Shown: positions 12,177 to 24,153 of the stretch, one piece after another | Layout of the letters: each line of letters opens with the position of its first letter | Position numbering within the stretch: position 1 is the first letter of the stretch | DNA from: Apium graveolens | Lineage: Eukaryota; Streptophyta; Magnoliopsida; Apiales; Apiaceae | DNA length: 64,000 bases | Assembly: GCF_009905375.1 (NCBI RefSeq) | Contig: NC_133650.1 | Location: 294,948,270-295,012,269, forward strand | Direction of reading: 5' to 3' | Made by a program: the position numbers and the translations under genes | The notes under the pieces: generated by a model | Told to the model about the DNA's origin: nothing | Database searches by the model: none | The model's input: only the letters and a program-made list of their open reading frames with translations

Positions 12177-12508
12177 TGTTAGGTATGAAATGCACACGGA
12201 GGGGGGTGAATGTGTGTTTCTTGATTTCTTTTGGATTTTATAACTTTTTTTAAGAAAATCAAGCTTCGTATTTTTAAGGTTTGGAACTCAACAGGCCATA
12301 TGAAAATTTATAGTGACAATTAATTGAATGTAGAAATCTGTAGAAATCACAGAAAACAATTATCAAAACTAACTTGATCTTTATTAAGAATCAAATTAGT
12401 TGTGTTATAAATATTTGTTCTTGAATACTTTAGAACACATCTACTTCTTGAGGGAATACAAGAGTTTCTAGATCTGTTTTGTTACACCTGAACTAAGAAC
12501 ACGTGACA

Positions 12509-12923
12509 TCTATACTATTTGATGCTATACTATAATAACCAGAATGAGATATAATTTGATTCAACGGTTATTCCCTAATTTTGATTATTAAAATAATAAA
12601 TAAATAGTGTTATATATCTGTTAAACTACTAAATTGTTAAACTACTAGAAATAGTCTTCTTATCCTACTAAACTATGACCACAATTTATCCCATTATTAA
12701 AAATAAATAAATAGTATTACATATCCACTAAACTACTAAATTGTTAAAGTACTAGACATTGTCTACTTATCTACTAAGTTACGACCACAGTTTATCCTAA
12801 AATTTTAATTATAAATTTATAATTATTATATATTTATATAAATATATTAAAATTATAATATGACGGAATAAAAAAAAAATAAATATTAACAGGAACACGT
12901 GCATCGCACGATATTCAAGCTAG
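12509..12923 (+). mobile_element. Non-autonomous Helitron, complete
   Basis: The 5' end is TCTATACTAT preceded by A (12508). The 3' end is CTAG (12920-12923) followed by T (12924), giving the A/T target expected for Helitrons. Ten bases (12911-12920) run from the stem to the end of the C of CTAG: a short hairpin has stem CGTGC (12898-12902) and GCACG (12906-12910) with loop ATC. The interior is AT-rich, with repeated short blocks (ctactaaattgttaaa at about 12630 and 12735) and no ORF. At 415 bp it could only move using RepHel protein from elsewhere. It lies inside LTR K. Confidence 0.75.
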
Positions 12924-13260
12924 TGTTTTATAGATAAACATGCACATTTTACAGAACTTGCACTAAAATAGACTAACACGTTTTCTAAAGTCCTTTTGTC
13001 TATTTCCATTTTAATTGCATCAAATCTGCATATAATCTTCTAGATTCGTGACTCTCCTTTGTCCAGTTTATTGTCCAGTTTATCTTAACCCTTGATCTTG
13101 CACTCCTCAAGCCACATTTGTAGACTTTCCATTCTGATGATAGAACAGTTTGTTGACAGATAATCTAGAATCTTCAGGGTTGATACTTTCTGTAATTCTT
13201 GAAGCTGTTATCGAGATTTTCATATTGTATAGAAATGTCCATATAGAGATGTAGACTAGT

Positions 13261-13430
13261 TTGTCGATATCTCCATGTCTCTACATGTGTAAATGACTTG
13301 TCGATATCTCCACTTCGATACATGTAGTTTGACTTGTCGATATCTCCACTTCTACACATGCATTTTTGACTTGTCGATATCTCCACTTCTGTACATGCAG
13401 TTTTGACTTGTCGATATCTCCACTTCTCTA
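13261..13430. repeat. 37-bp tandem repeat, about 4.6 units
   Basis: The core TCGATATCTCC starts at 13264, 13301, 13337, 13374 and 13411 (spacing 36-37 bp). A second simpler array, tgacttctctacaagta, follows at about 13458-13520. Both lie in LTR K, in the position of family-specific motifs in the other LTRs. Confidence 0.85.
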
Positions 13431-13608
13431 TAGGCCAATAAAATTTATCTACAAGTGAAGTGACTTCTCTACAAGTATAGTGACTTCTCTACAAGTAGAG
13501 TGACTTCTCTACATGCCAAATTTGACTTCTCGATATACGTCTCGATATACCTTGATATGTGACTGCTTAACATTTGACTTAGAACATTTTTTCAATCCAA
13601 AATATTAT

Positions 13609-16508
13609 TGTGACGCCCTCCAAACCCGGGTCAGAAGTTTGGGGCTCACAACACACACACACACAACATATAAATTTGTATATAAAATATTATATGCATT
13701 GACCCTTCTTTTCACAATCATGGTTCGCAACAGGTTTAAGTATAAAAACAAGCCACAACCTTATCTTTTATTACATCGTACCAAATCCCAACTAGTTCAA
13801 CTTACATCTGATAATGATATAATTCTTACAATTTCGCATAACTCATCTACAATATAAAGCTCCTGCTAGCTCGATCCAACTTAACCTGGAATCCTAGCTC
13901 GCATACTGGACTGGGAATCCTCGTTACCAACAATTTCCTTTTCAACTATTGAAAACATAAAAAGGTTTGCAAGAGTGAGCTAACTAGCTCAGCAAGTCAT
14001 AATAGCAATAACTGAGGTTAAACAATAACCAATTGAAATGATTCAGAAGAATCAAGTTTCTGAATAAGCAATGATTAGAATTGGATATTCACTTTTCATT
14101 TTAAAAACCAAGGTTAGGTTTCTGATCAGTCAAGCACTAATCCCGAGCAAGGCTCCCAGCTTTGCTCTATATACTGGATCCAAGGCACGCATTGGCCTAT
14201 TATGACCACGAATCTGGTCCGACCACGAATCTGGTCCACATTTATAAAACTATCCAATTCTAAAACAATTCAATATGATAACCAATGTAATTCAATAAGC
14301 TGAAATATAAACAATATTTATCTTGAAGCATAGGGTGATTCATAATACCATGAAGGTATAACAAGGAATTCAAAAAGATTGGCTTTCAATCAAGGAAATA
14401 ATCAGAAAGTAGAAGACCAAGGGTTCAAGGGTTACAAGGATTGGTCTTCTGTTAAACAAGGAATAAGGGTTGGTATGTCAAACAATTCAATATCAGAATC
14501 AGTATGTGGTAGATATATATTTGTGGAGTAGTATCGTATGCGTTTGGCTCATATCTGAGAATTCAACAATCAATGGTTTATGAAGAATAAGGCTTATGGC
14601 TCAAGATCAATAAGAATCAGGGATCAAGGTTGAATAGTTTAAAGCGCTTGCAATATAAAATAAGAGTTATTTTCAATAATAGCAACATGTTATGAGAAAG
14701 TTTGAAAATATTTGCAATATATTTTGAAGAAAGGTTCAGAAGTACTTTCCTTATCACAGATGATTTACACTTTACTTTTACTCATCTAACAGTTTTACTC
14801 ATCAACCACTTTCCTTCTCTTTTTATGCCTTGCTTCTATTTATCAATCACTAGCCTTCTCTTTCTACGCTTCAGTTCTATTTACTGATCACTGACTTTCT
14901 TTTCTATGCCTCTTTTACTCTTCTAGGCATCACAAGTATCTATCAATATTCAAACTCATATTATTCTAATTGTCACATAGACGTCATAAGCTTTTATCTA
15001 CCCTTCGTTTCACCCAAATCTGATTTACGGATTGAAAGTTATAAATAAAAAAGTCAAACAATACACATACAATCATATTACGCATCAATCGGATCACATA
15101 TAACACGTAGCACGTAAGATATTCAATTAAATTAATTATTCAAAGAAGATTCGGGGTTAAAATAATTTTCCAGATATTTATTACGAATTTTTGAATATTT
15201 TTCAAAATTAAAACGGGTCTCCGAATCATTTTATAATTAAATAACAGGGTTCGAATACCCGAATCTGACTTTAAAATAATTTTATAATAATTATCGGGCA
15301 TTGAAAATAATTTTAAATAATATTTTAAAACTCGAAACTATTTTCAGGATTTGTAAATCAATTTTAAATAATTAAATCTAATTATTAAATCAATTAAAAT
15401 TAATCAATAACTAATTAAATTAATTAATCAATTAATATTTAAATTTTTTGACTAATTAAATAATTAATTATTAACTAAATTTAATTAATTAAATAATTGA
15501 GATTTATTTTTGAATTTAAAATAATTTTCAGAAAATAAATAATGAATTTTGGAATTTTTAAAATAATTAAAATCAATTTTTGAAAATAATTATAAAAAGG
15601 GAAATACCATTTTGAAAATAACAAAATAGAAATATGAGTTTTGTAAACTTTTAAAACCAGAATAATAGATTTGCAAATCAGGGACAACTTTAGGGGCTAA
15701 ACTGAAGTTTGCCCCCCCGTCGTCGTCCCCGACGACCGCCGCCGGCCAGTCGCTATTAACGGCGACTGGAGCTTTTCCGGCCAACTGTAACATCGTCCAG
15801 AAACATGCCAAATTAACAGGACATGATCTGTTTTCCACCAGGAACTCATCTGCAGACTTAAAACGATCAAACAAACAACCAATCGAACGGAAAATCCATC
15901 TGAAATTTCCGCCGTTGTAACAATCGATCTTCCGATCATCTTCTTCCGCCTATCGTTTGTTAATTACATATACACCAACAAAATCGTCTTCTCACGATCT
16001 ATAATATGGCATGATCAATTTTAAAGAATAACCCTTAACAAAGAAATCCCAAAATCTCAATTAAGAACATTTAACCTATAAACCCTAATTTTAGTTTTCC
16101 AGAATCAAACATCAATTTCAACATATTATTGAACTCTATTTTTGACATATAATATACCAAATTGACCAGAAAAATATTATTTACATGATGAAATCATCAA
16201 ATCATATCAACAACATCGAGAACAAATTTTCATAATTTAATCTATAATTAATTCAAAATAAATTAATTAAATAAGAAAAATACCTTGATTCTTGCACAAA
16301 AAGAGATGATTGATTTAGAAAGAGGTTCTCGAGAGCTTCATTTTGATATATAGCACGCTTGAATCGGAGTTCGATAACGTCTTCGTTCGTACGTTTGATT
16401 CTCAAGAACACTACGTTTTTAGGGGTTTTCTCTGTAATTTCTATATTTCTACTGATCGATTATGATTATACGAATAAAATGAAATAATAAAAGATCTATA
16501 TATATTTA
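13609..16508 (+). mobile_element. Ty3/gypsy-type LTR (at least 2.9 kb), plus orientation
   Basis: It starts TGTGACGCCCTCCAAACCCG, a typical plant gypsy LTR start, preceded by attat (candidate target duplication, 13604-13608). Inside are the block gagtgagctaactagctcag (13974-13993), a (CA)n run, a long AT-rich section (15130-15600) and a short GC-rich block (15710-15780). No credible protein is encoded; small minus-strand frames at 15590-15939 are not homologous to element proteins. It is interrupted at 16509 by element B; its internal region and other end are outside the window. Confidence 0.6.
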
Positions 16509-17103
16509 TGTTAGATATATTTGATAATGTCATGGCTAATGTGATTTATGTTTAGTTTTCAGATCTTACTTAAACAGGATAAATCAGTACTTACTGGAAG
16601 TCAGGACTTAAGGATATCAGTACTTATATTATCAGGAGATAATTATCAGAAGATGGATATCAGAACTTAAGTACTGAAGGACGTTCAGATAAGGAAGGCA
16701 GCTGGTTAAAAGGGAAGAAGATCGAGACGAACATAAGAAGAGATATGCATGAAGATGGAATTCTATGAAGAATAGAATACTTGGAAGAAAAAATATCTGA
16801 TTGATATATTTTAGGAAGCAGAATTATATTCCATATCAATTAGCGATTATCTTGTAATTGTGTAGTATATAAACACAGACATAGGGTTTACACTATAAGT
16901 GTTATCACAATCGAGAAGATTATTTATTGTAACCCTAGCAGCTCTCGTGATATTTGTTCATCACTGAGAGAGAACAGTTCTATACTGTAACAGAGTTTAT
17001 TGTTTCAATAAAGTTTGTTTTCTGTTACTTGAGTTATTAAAGTTCGATTTGATTGTACTATACACTGTATTTACCCCCTCTACAGTGTGTGTGTGACCTA
17101 ACA
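16509..17103 (+). mobile_element. 5' LTR of element B
   Basis: 595 bp, TGTTAG...CTAACA. A TATA box (TATATAAA, 16866-16873) lies in the same place as in the C and D LTRs. It carries the family motif in reverse (ATCAGAACTTAAGT near 16650). Compared with the 621-bp LTR of C it has scattered substitutions and lacks one copy of a short tandem block. Confidence 0.9.
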
Positions 17104-17105
17104 AG

Positions 17106-17117
17106 TGGTATCAGAGC
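17106..17117 (+). other. Primer binding site (tRNA-iMet), element B
   Basis: TGGTATCAGAGC, two bases after the LTR end, complementary to the 3' end of initiator tRNA-Met. Confidence 0.95.
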
Positions 17118-17159
17118 CTATCTGTTAACGCACAAACAGTTTAAGATCCAAACACAATC

Positions 17160-19547
17160 ATGTCTGAAACAGAAACTCCAACTAAGCTCACCAAAACTGA
17201 AGAACCTCCAAAGACACAAATTCAAAGCCGATATGAGACTATTAGAGTTCCCATATTGAGACCATCTGAATATGCCATATGGAAGGTGAGGATGACCATG
17301 TTTCTGGAAGCTACAGATCCTGAATATCTTGATAGAATCAAGGAAGGGCCTCACAAACCAACCAAGCTCGCAGTTGCAGTTGCAGGTGAAGCAGCAAAGT
17401 CTGTACCAAAGGAGAAGAGTGATTACACTGCTGAAGATATCGCATCAATTGCTAAGGATGCTAAGGTACTCCTTCTCCGCTTACTAACTGAGTTTCTTCC
17501 AACAAAGTTAGAATCTCACTCACTTACTGCATAGTGCTATTGATAATGTAATGTCAAACAGGGTAATAAACTGCAAGACTGCAAAGGAGATATGGGATGC
17601 TTTGGAAATAAGATGTCAGGGAACGGATACGATCAAGAAGAACAGGAAGACAATACTCACTCAAGAGTATGAACACTTTGACTCAAAGGATAATGAGTCA
17701 TTGACTGATTTATATGATAGATTTGTCAAACTCTTGAATGATTTGTCACTGGTTAATAAGGAGTATGATCTTGAATATTCAAACCTTAAATTCCTGTTAG
17801 CTCTTCCTGAATGCTGGGATTTGAAGGCAACAACAATAAGAGACAACTATAATCTTGATGAAACAACTCTTGATGAAATTTATGGAATGCTCAAGACTCA
17901 TGAACTTGAGATGGAACAAAGAAGCAAGAGGAAATGAGAAAAGTCAAGGACAGTTGCTCTTAAGGCTGAAGAAGAATCCCCCAAGGCAGCTACCTCAAGG
18001 AAAGACAAGGGTAAAGCTCTCTTCACAAAGTCTGATACTGAGTCATCAAGTTCTGAAAGTGATGATGACTCAGAATCTGAAAGCTTGCCTGAGACGGATG
18101 CTGATGAAGAGATGATGAAGATGTGTGCTCTTATGGTGAAAGGGATCACAAAGATTGCATACAGGAAGTTCAGGAAGGGAAAGAAGTTTTCCAGGAAAGG
18201 CACAAGTTCTGATAAGAAGAATTTCAGAAAATCCGAGGGAAGAGGAGGAAAGTCTGACAGAGGAGATTATACAAATGTCAAATGCTACAACTGTGGTGAG
18301 AAAGGCCACATATCTCCTGATTGCAAGAAAGTGAAGAGTGACAAAGGCAAGGCTCTTGTCACAAAGAAGAAAAGCTGGACAGACACCTCAGATTCTGAAA
18401 GTGAGGAGAATTATGCCTTGATGGCAAATGCTGATAAGGCAAGTGCTGAAAGCAGTTCTGAAGCTGCTGTATTAAAGGTACCTCAAACTACTTATGCTTT
18501 TCATACTGATGATATTAATGAGTTGAGAAGATATCTTAAAACCATGTTCATTAGTTATAGAGATCAAACTTTAACATGTGAAAGATTAACTTCTGAAAAT
18601 CTTGCTTGCAAAAAGAGGATGATTATTTAGAAAAAGAGTTAGTCATGTTCCATCAAACTCAGAAAGATAGAGATGATGCTTTCTATATTAGGGATGAAGT
18701 GCTTAAAATGAATGAATCTCTAAAAGCTGAGTTAGAAAAAGAAAGAGAGATTATCAGGACTTGGACTAACTCTGGCAGAACAACTCAGAATTTGTTAAGT
18801 AGTGAAAACTGGAAAGAGGGCTTAGGTTATGGAGAGGATAAGAATGATAAAGGAACTGTAGATGTTAAGCCTATAGTTGTTAAACAAAAATCTAAGCTAA
18901 AGCCTATTAAGTTTGTAGCTGTAAAGTCTGATAATGAGAAATCAGAAGTTAAAAATGAATTTACCTCTGACAAACTAAAACAGGAAAAGACAACTGAAGT
19001 AAACGTAGGCTTAATGACTAAGAAGCAGCTTAAGCATAAGCTGAAAGATGTTAAGAATGCAAACAAGGTAAAATCACCTAGGAAAAATAGGAATGGAAAG
19101 GAAGGTGTGAATAAAAGCAATGATTATAAGCCTGTTCCTGAAGCTACTACGAAAATGTGTCATAACTGTGGAAGTTCTAACCATCTGGTTTCTTTTTGCA
19201 GGAAGAATAAGAACATAAACTCCTTACCTTCAAAGTCAGGAGTTAAGAGTCAGTCTGTTAGATATAAGCCACAAAATCCTTGTTTTCATTGTGGTAGTTT
19301 ATGGCATTCCATTTATACTTGTAAGGAATATCATAGTCTGTGCTATTATTATTATCAAATAAAACCTTCTTTAAAGAAATTTACCATTGTTCCTTCTAGT
19401 GTAAGTTCTGATTCAAAGTCTGATAGTGTAAATTCTGATAAGAAAAATGTTAACATAAACTCTGATGCTAAATCCGCTGCAAATGTTAACAGACTTAATA
19501 AGGTCAAAGGATCCAAGCATGTCTGGGTCCTTAAAACTAATCATTAG
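17160..19547 (+). pseudogene. Copia gag of element B, broken
   Basis: The start ATG at 17160 matches the intact gag of C (32380). Breaks seen: a 50-nt insertion at 17470-17519 that shifts the frame, a TGA at 17935-17937 where C has a Gly codon, and a frameshift near 18627. Domain order is the UBN2-type region (NCKTAKEIWD), a Ser/Asp-rich stretch, a first zinc knuckle CYNCGEKGHISPDC near 18290, a coiled-coil-like region (18640-18770), and two more CCHC knuckles near 19160 (CHNCGSSNHLVSFC) and 19290 (CFHCGSLWHSIYTC). It ends at 19547, followed in frame by further stops before pol. Confidence 0.9.
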
Positions 19548-19559
19548 TGGTCTTTGTGA

Positions 19560-22436
19560 TTGCAGGGCAACAGGAAAAATATCCTAGTTCTGGACAGTGG
19601 ATGTTCAGGACATATGACTGGAAATAAAGCCCTGCTATCAGACTTTGTGGAGAAGGCTGGCCCAAGTGTTTCTTATGGAGATGGCAACATTGGAAAAACA
19701 TTGGGATATGGCAATATCAATCTTGGGAATGTCATCATTAAAGAAGTAGCTCTGGTCTCAGGACTTAAACACAATCTGCCGAGTGTTAGTCAAATCTGTG
19801 ACAGAGGTTATCATGTGGATTTCTTTGAAGAACACTGTGAAGTTGTAAGTAAATCTACAGGAAAAGTTGTTCTGAAAGGATACAGGCATGGTAACATCAA
19901 TGAAGCCAAGCTTTCAATAAGTACTGATGGTTCTGCAATCTGTCTGATGAGTAGAGCATCAATTGAAGAAAGCTGGAACTCCACAGCTAAATGGAGTTGT
20001 TGAAAGGAAGAATAGAACTCTCATTGAAGCTGCACGTACAATGCTTGATGAAGCAAAGCTTCCAACCTATTTCTGGGCTGAAGCTGTGCAGACTGCTTAT
20101 TTTACTCAGAATGCAACACTAATTAACAAGCATGGAAAAACACCATATGAGATGGTGAAGAAAAAGAAGCCAAATCTGAAATATTTTCATGTATTTGGAT
20201 GTAAGTGTTTTGTTCTTAAGACTCACCCTGAACAGCTATCCAAATTTGATCTAAAAGCTGATGAAGGAATCTTTGTTGGATATTCACTTTCCACAAAAGC
20301 CTTCAGAGTCTATAACTTGAGAACAAGAGTGGTCATGGAATCTATCAATGTCTCTTTTGATGATAAGAAGATTACCGGACTTGAAGATTTTATTGATCAT
20401 GAGCAGCTGAGATTTGAAAATGAAGACTTAAATTCTGATACTGAAAATCCTGACAATCTAAATCCTGATACTGCAAACTCTGATGGATCAAACTCTGATG
20501 TTATTGAAACTGTGGTGACTACGCCAAAGGAAGATGCACCTATGTAGGGGGAGCATACTCAAGATCTTACCACATCTCAAGAAGCATTTAAACATACATA
20601 TGGCTCTTCAAGTTCTGATTCGTCAAGTTCTGATAAGCCAAGTTCTGATAGTTCTGAAAATCTAAATTCTGAAGAATCCAACTCAAAGAGCATAGTTTCA
20701 GGGGGAGCATCAGAAAATGTTAATGAAGACAGCATGGATCATGGGGGAGCATCCAGTTCTAGAGAAAATCTTCCATCTGCAAGGAAGTGGACTAAATCAC
20801 ATACACCTGATTTGATAATTGGAAATCCTGATGCAGGTGTCAGAACTAGAATAACTACTTCAAGTGAATGTCTTTAAAATTCTTGTCTTTCTCAGACTGA
20901 GCCAAAGAAAGTGGAAGAAGCTCTTCAAGATGCTGATTGGGTGCAAGCAATGCAGGAAGAGTTAAATGAATTTGAAAGAAACAAAGTCTGGACCCTAGTG
21001 CCAAGACCAAAGAACAGATCTGTTGTTGGTACAAAATGGGTATTCAGAAACAAAACTGATAGTGATGGCATAATTACAAGGAATAAGGCAAGGCTGGTTG
21101 CAAAAGGATATTCTCAACAGGAGGGAATCGATTATAATGAAACATTTGCACCAGTTGCTAGATTGGAAGCCATAAGGATATTTTTGGCGTATGCTGCTCA
21201 CAAAAAGTTTACTGTCTTTCAAATGGATGTGAAAAGTGCTTTTCTCAATGGAGAATTGGAGGAAGAAGTATATCTTGAACAAGTTCCAGGCTTTGTAGAT
21301 TCCAAATATCCAGATTATGTCTACAGGCTTGATAAAGCACTTTATGGACTTAAGCAAGCTCCAAGAGCATGGTATGAGACTTTAGCTCAGTTTCTTCTGG
21401 AAAGTGGATTTAACAGAGGAACTATAGACAAAACACTGTTCTACCTAAACCATGGAAATGACTTACTTTTGGTCCAGATTTATGTTGATGATATCATCTT
21501 TGGTTCTACAAATGACAGACTTTGCAAGAAGTTTGCCAAATTGATGCAGTCAAGGTATCAAATGAGTATGATGGGGGAACTTAGCTATTTTCTGGGCCTT
21601 CAAGTCAAGCAGAATGAAGAAGGCACTTTTATTTATCAAACTAAGTACACCAGAAATTTGCTGAAGAAATTTGGAATGCAAGATTGTTCAAGTGCATCCA
21701 CTCCCATGGCCACTGCAACAAAACTGGACAAGGATACTGGTAAATCAGTAGATATTACTGATTACAGAGGTATGATTGGCTCACCACTCTATCTAACTGC
21801 TAGTAGACCTGATATCATGTATGCTACCTGTCTTTGTGCAAGATTTCAAGCAGATCCAAGGAGCCTCACTTAACAGCTGTGAAAAGAATTTTCAAGTATC
21901 TTAAGGGAACAGCTGATCTGGGATTATGGTATCCCAGAGAATCAGATTTTAAATTAATAGGTTACTGAGATGCAGATTTTGCAGGTTGCAAAATTGACAG
22001 GAAAAGCACAAGTGGAAGCTGCCAATTTCTTGGAGGCAAATTGGTTTCTTGGTTTAGCAAGAAATAAAAGTCAATTTCCACAGCAACTGCAGAAGCAGAG
22101 TATATTGCTGCAGGAAGCTGTTGTGCACAGATTCTTTGGATGAAGAATCAGTTACTGGATTATGGCTTAACATATTTCAAAATCCCTATTTACTGTGATA
22201 ATCAAAGTGTTATTGCTATGACAGGTAATCCAGTTCAACACTCAATGAAAAAGCACATCTACATCAGGTACCACTTCATAAGGGAACATGTGGATGAAGG
22301 TACAGTGGAATTACACTTTGTTCCAACAGATCAACAACTAGCAGATATCTTCATAAAACCACTGTGTGAAGCTACTTTGACAAGATGGGTAAATGAACTT
22401 GGAATGGTTTCAGGTTATTTCTCTAAATCTGCTTAG
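19560..22436 (+). pseudogene. Copia pol of element B with integrase deletion
   Basis: Protease LDSGCSGHMTG lies near 19590. Directly after the gag-pre-integrase start, at 19973-19978, the sequence jumps to the end of the integrase core (NGVVERKN near 20000). Compared with C, 473 bp carrying the zinc-binding region and the first catalytic Asp residues are missing, and the hexamer CTGGAA is present at both former edges. Stops follow at 20545 and 20875 in the linker. RT (20911-21873, [10 protein letters not shown] near 21485) is otherwise readable, then a 2-nt loss near 21861 breaks the frame into RNase H, which ends at 22436. This copy cannot integrate by itself. Confidence 0.9.
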
Positions 22437-23729
22437 TTTTGTTCTGATACATCAGACTTTATGATCAGTATTTATAGAAATTACTCTCTTTGTGTATTCT
22501 GTGATTAATTGAAAATTGCTTAAGTACTGACTGGTGTCTGATGTGACTTTCTAAACTCTGATAGTGATATGTCTGTTTAAATAACTATTCTATCCTATGA
22601 AGATACCTGTGTTAGATGCTGACCTAGTAGTCTTCAATAAACTAGTGATCCCATGTTAGAAGTAATTATTTCTGTGGAAATTTACTGACACAAGCAAATT
22701 CTGATATTGAGCTTAGTTGAGTTTACTTTGTCTATCTTATTACTAAGTCATAAACTAGAATAATTCTTCTCATCTGTTAAGTTCTGATGCTAGTATCTGT
22801 TGAATGTACTAAGTGCTGATAAACCTCACTTATCAAAAGAAAAAGAATCAAGGAATTAAAATCAGGTACTCCTTTGAGATCTAAAGTAAAAATATGGAAG
22901 GGACGACCCAAGTGCATTGCTGGTATTAAGTAATATGCATTAGAAAAGCAAATACATATTTTCTTGGTGACTTTTCACACTCTATGATTACTGGAGAAAT
23001 ACTCTGATAATAGCATAAATTATGATAAGCAGTCGTGACTCACTTACACTGAGAAGCCACTGTAAAATGAAATTTAAAAAGATGCACAAAATTAGCACAA
23101 AACAGTTGAGGTGGACTCAAGCATGAACTCATTCAATAGTAGGCTTCAGAATAATGACAGATTTTTAGTAAAGTTTTAGTTATGCCTTATTTCTAAGATG
23201 TACTGAAGTGAATCAGACTTTACTCTTTGTCTGATATTTAGCTTAATGCACACACTAAACACTCCATATGAATGATGAAAATTACTGTGGTGACCTATGT
23301 TATTTTAGATGAACAGTTTATGTGTCACATTACATAATCTCTGAGGACAAGTTCTGTTGAACGTTCTGATGATTAAGTTCTGAAGAATCTATATCAGAAT
23401 TTGTGTGAAGAATTACAAAGATAGGCTGTCATTTTTCGAGTCAAGAAATCATGTTCTGATAACTGTTAAGTTCTGATAACTGTTAAGTTCTGATATAAGT
23501 CTAAGTTCTGATATTAGATTCTGATCCTTTACTTGACTTATTTGTGGATAAAATCTAAAAATAGTCTCATTTTAAATAAGAATATGTTGGGTCGGAATAT
23601 TAACGGTCAATATAATTAGGGATAGTGGTACACGTACATGCACAGTAATTTTTACTTGTTTCTTGTGCGCATTAAACCTAGTTTTACCTTTCCAATAACT
23701 GTTTTTCGTCTTCCAAGTCTAGGGAAATG
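22437..23729. other. Long untranslated region after pol of element B
   Basis: No ORF of note. It aligns with 55380-56644 of element D along its length, including a well-kept block beginning gggacgacccaagtgcattg (22902 in B, 55850 in D). Many copies of the family motif AAGTTCTGAT occur, clustered at 23340-23525. Confidence 0.7.
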
Positions 23730-23798
23730 AGGTAGAATTAATTCTACCTGTCAGCATTAAATTTCCTTACGTCTTCTGGCATTCTTTTGCCTATATAA
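23730..23798 (+). promoter_or_regulatory. Palindrome and TATA box upstream of the accessory ORF in B
   Basis: A perfect 20-bp palindrome, AGGTAGAATT/AATTCTACCT, occupies 23730-23749. The TATA box TATATAA is at 23792-23798, 78 bases before the candidate ATG at 23876. The leader between them is rich in C, T and A, like a plant 5' untranslated leader. Element D has the same arrangement (56645-56664, one mismatch; TATA 56707-56713). Function is inferred from conservation and layout only. Confidence 0.55.
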
Positions 23799-23875
23799 AC
23801 AAACACTTCGCAACAGCCTACACATCAATTCTTTTCTCACAAACTCACCTTCATCTTCTTCATACCAACAAAACC

Positions 23876-24153
23876 ATGGTCAACTACAACATGTTTTTGA
23901 ACTATGAAACATTCAACATGGAGCTGAGCTGTGAAGCATGGCAGCAGGAATGGCACGTCACTGGCTCACTGCCATTCCTGATGAGATTTGGGACTCGGTT
24001 CCCGAGGAGGTTCTCACCCACCTCCTGTTCTTTTACATGGACTACCATCGCCATCTGGAGCAATTGGAGGAAGAAAGGCTGGAAGCTCTCCGCCAGCAGG
24101 AGCGAATCATCAGACTCGTTATTCTTTTTGTAGAGAGTAGGAAGAAGAAATAA
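23876..24153 (+). pseudogene. Small accessory ORF between pol and ORF3, element B (frameshifted)
   Basis: The ATG at 23876 follows a TATA box and leader. The first about 25 codons are read in one frame and the rest in another (open from 23938 to the TAA at 24151-24153), so one indel near 23940-23960 separates them. The second part contains IPDEIWDSVPEEVL, an acidic helix-like stretch, and ends RQQERIIRLVILFVESRKKK. The D copy (56781-57026) ends with the almost identical RQQERIIRLAILFVEDRKRK and is uninterrupted. The product would be 80-90 residues, basic at the C-terminus, with a short amphipathic or hydrophobic segment before it. I do not recognise the family. The flanking leader and 3' tail are also conserved in D. 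Confidence 0.6.

Larger units (their letters stand above)
12177..13608 (-). mobile_element. LTR K of another copia-like element, minus orientation, partial
   Basis: It begins TGTTAGGTATGAAATGCACA followed by a G-rich run; the complement (ttcacccccctcc...cctaaca) has the form seen at the 3' ends of the other copia LTRs here. It contains a whole Helitron (12509-12923) and a 37-bp repeat array (13261-13430). It is truncated on the right by the gypsy LTR that starts at 13609. No internal region is visible, so it is a solo or truncated LTR. Confidence 0.55.

Noticed and set aside
13513..13857. 114-codon ORF across the K/gypsy LTR junction
   Set aside because: It spans the boundary of two unrelated LTRs, so it cannot be an old conserved gene.
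15590..15939. Minus-strand ORFs of 80-94 codons in a GC-rich block
   Set aside because: They overlap one another in different frames, match no element protein, and lie inside a gypsy-type LTR.
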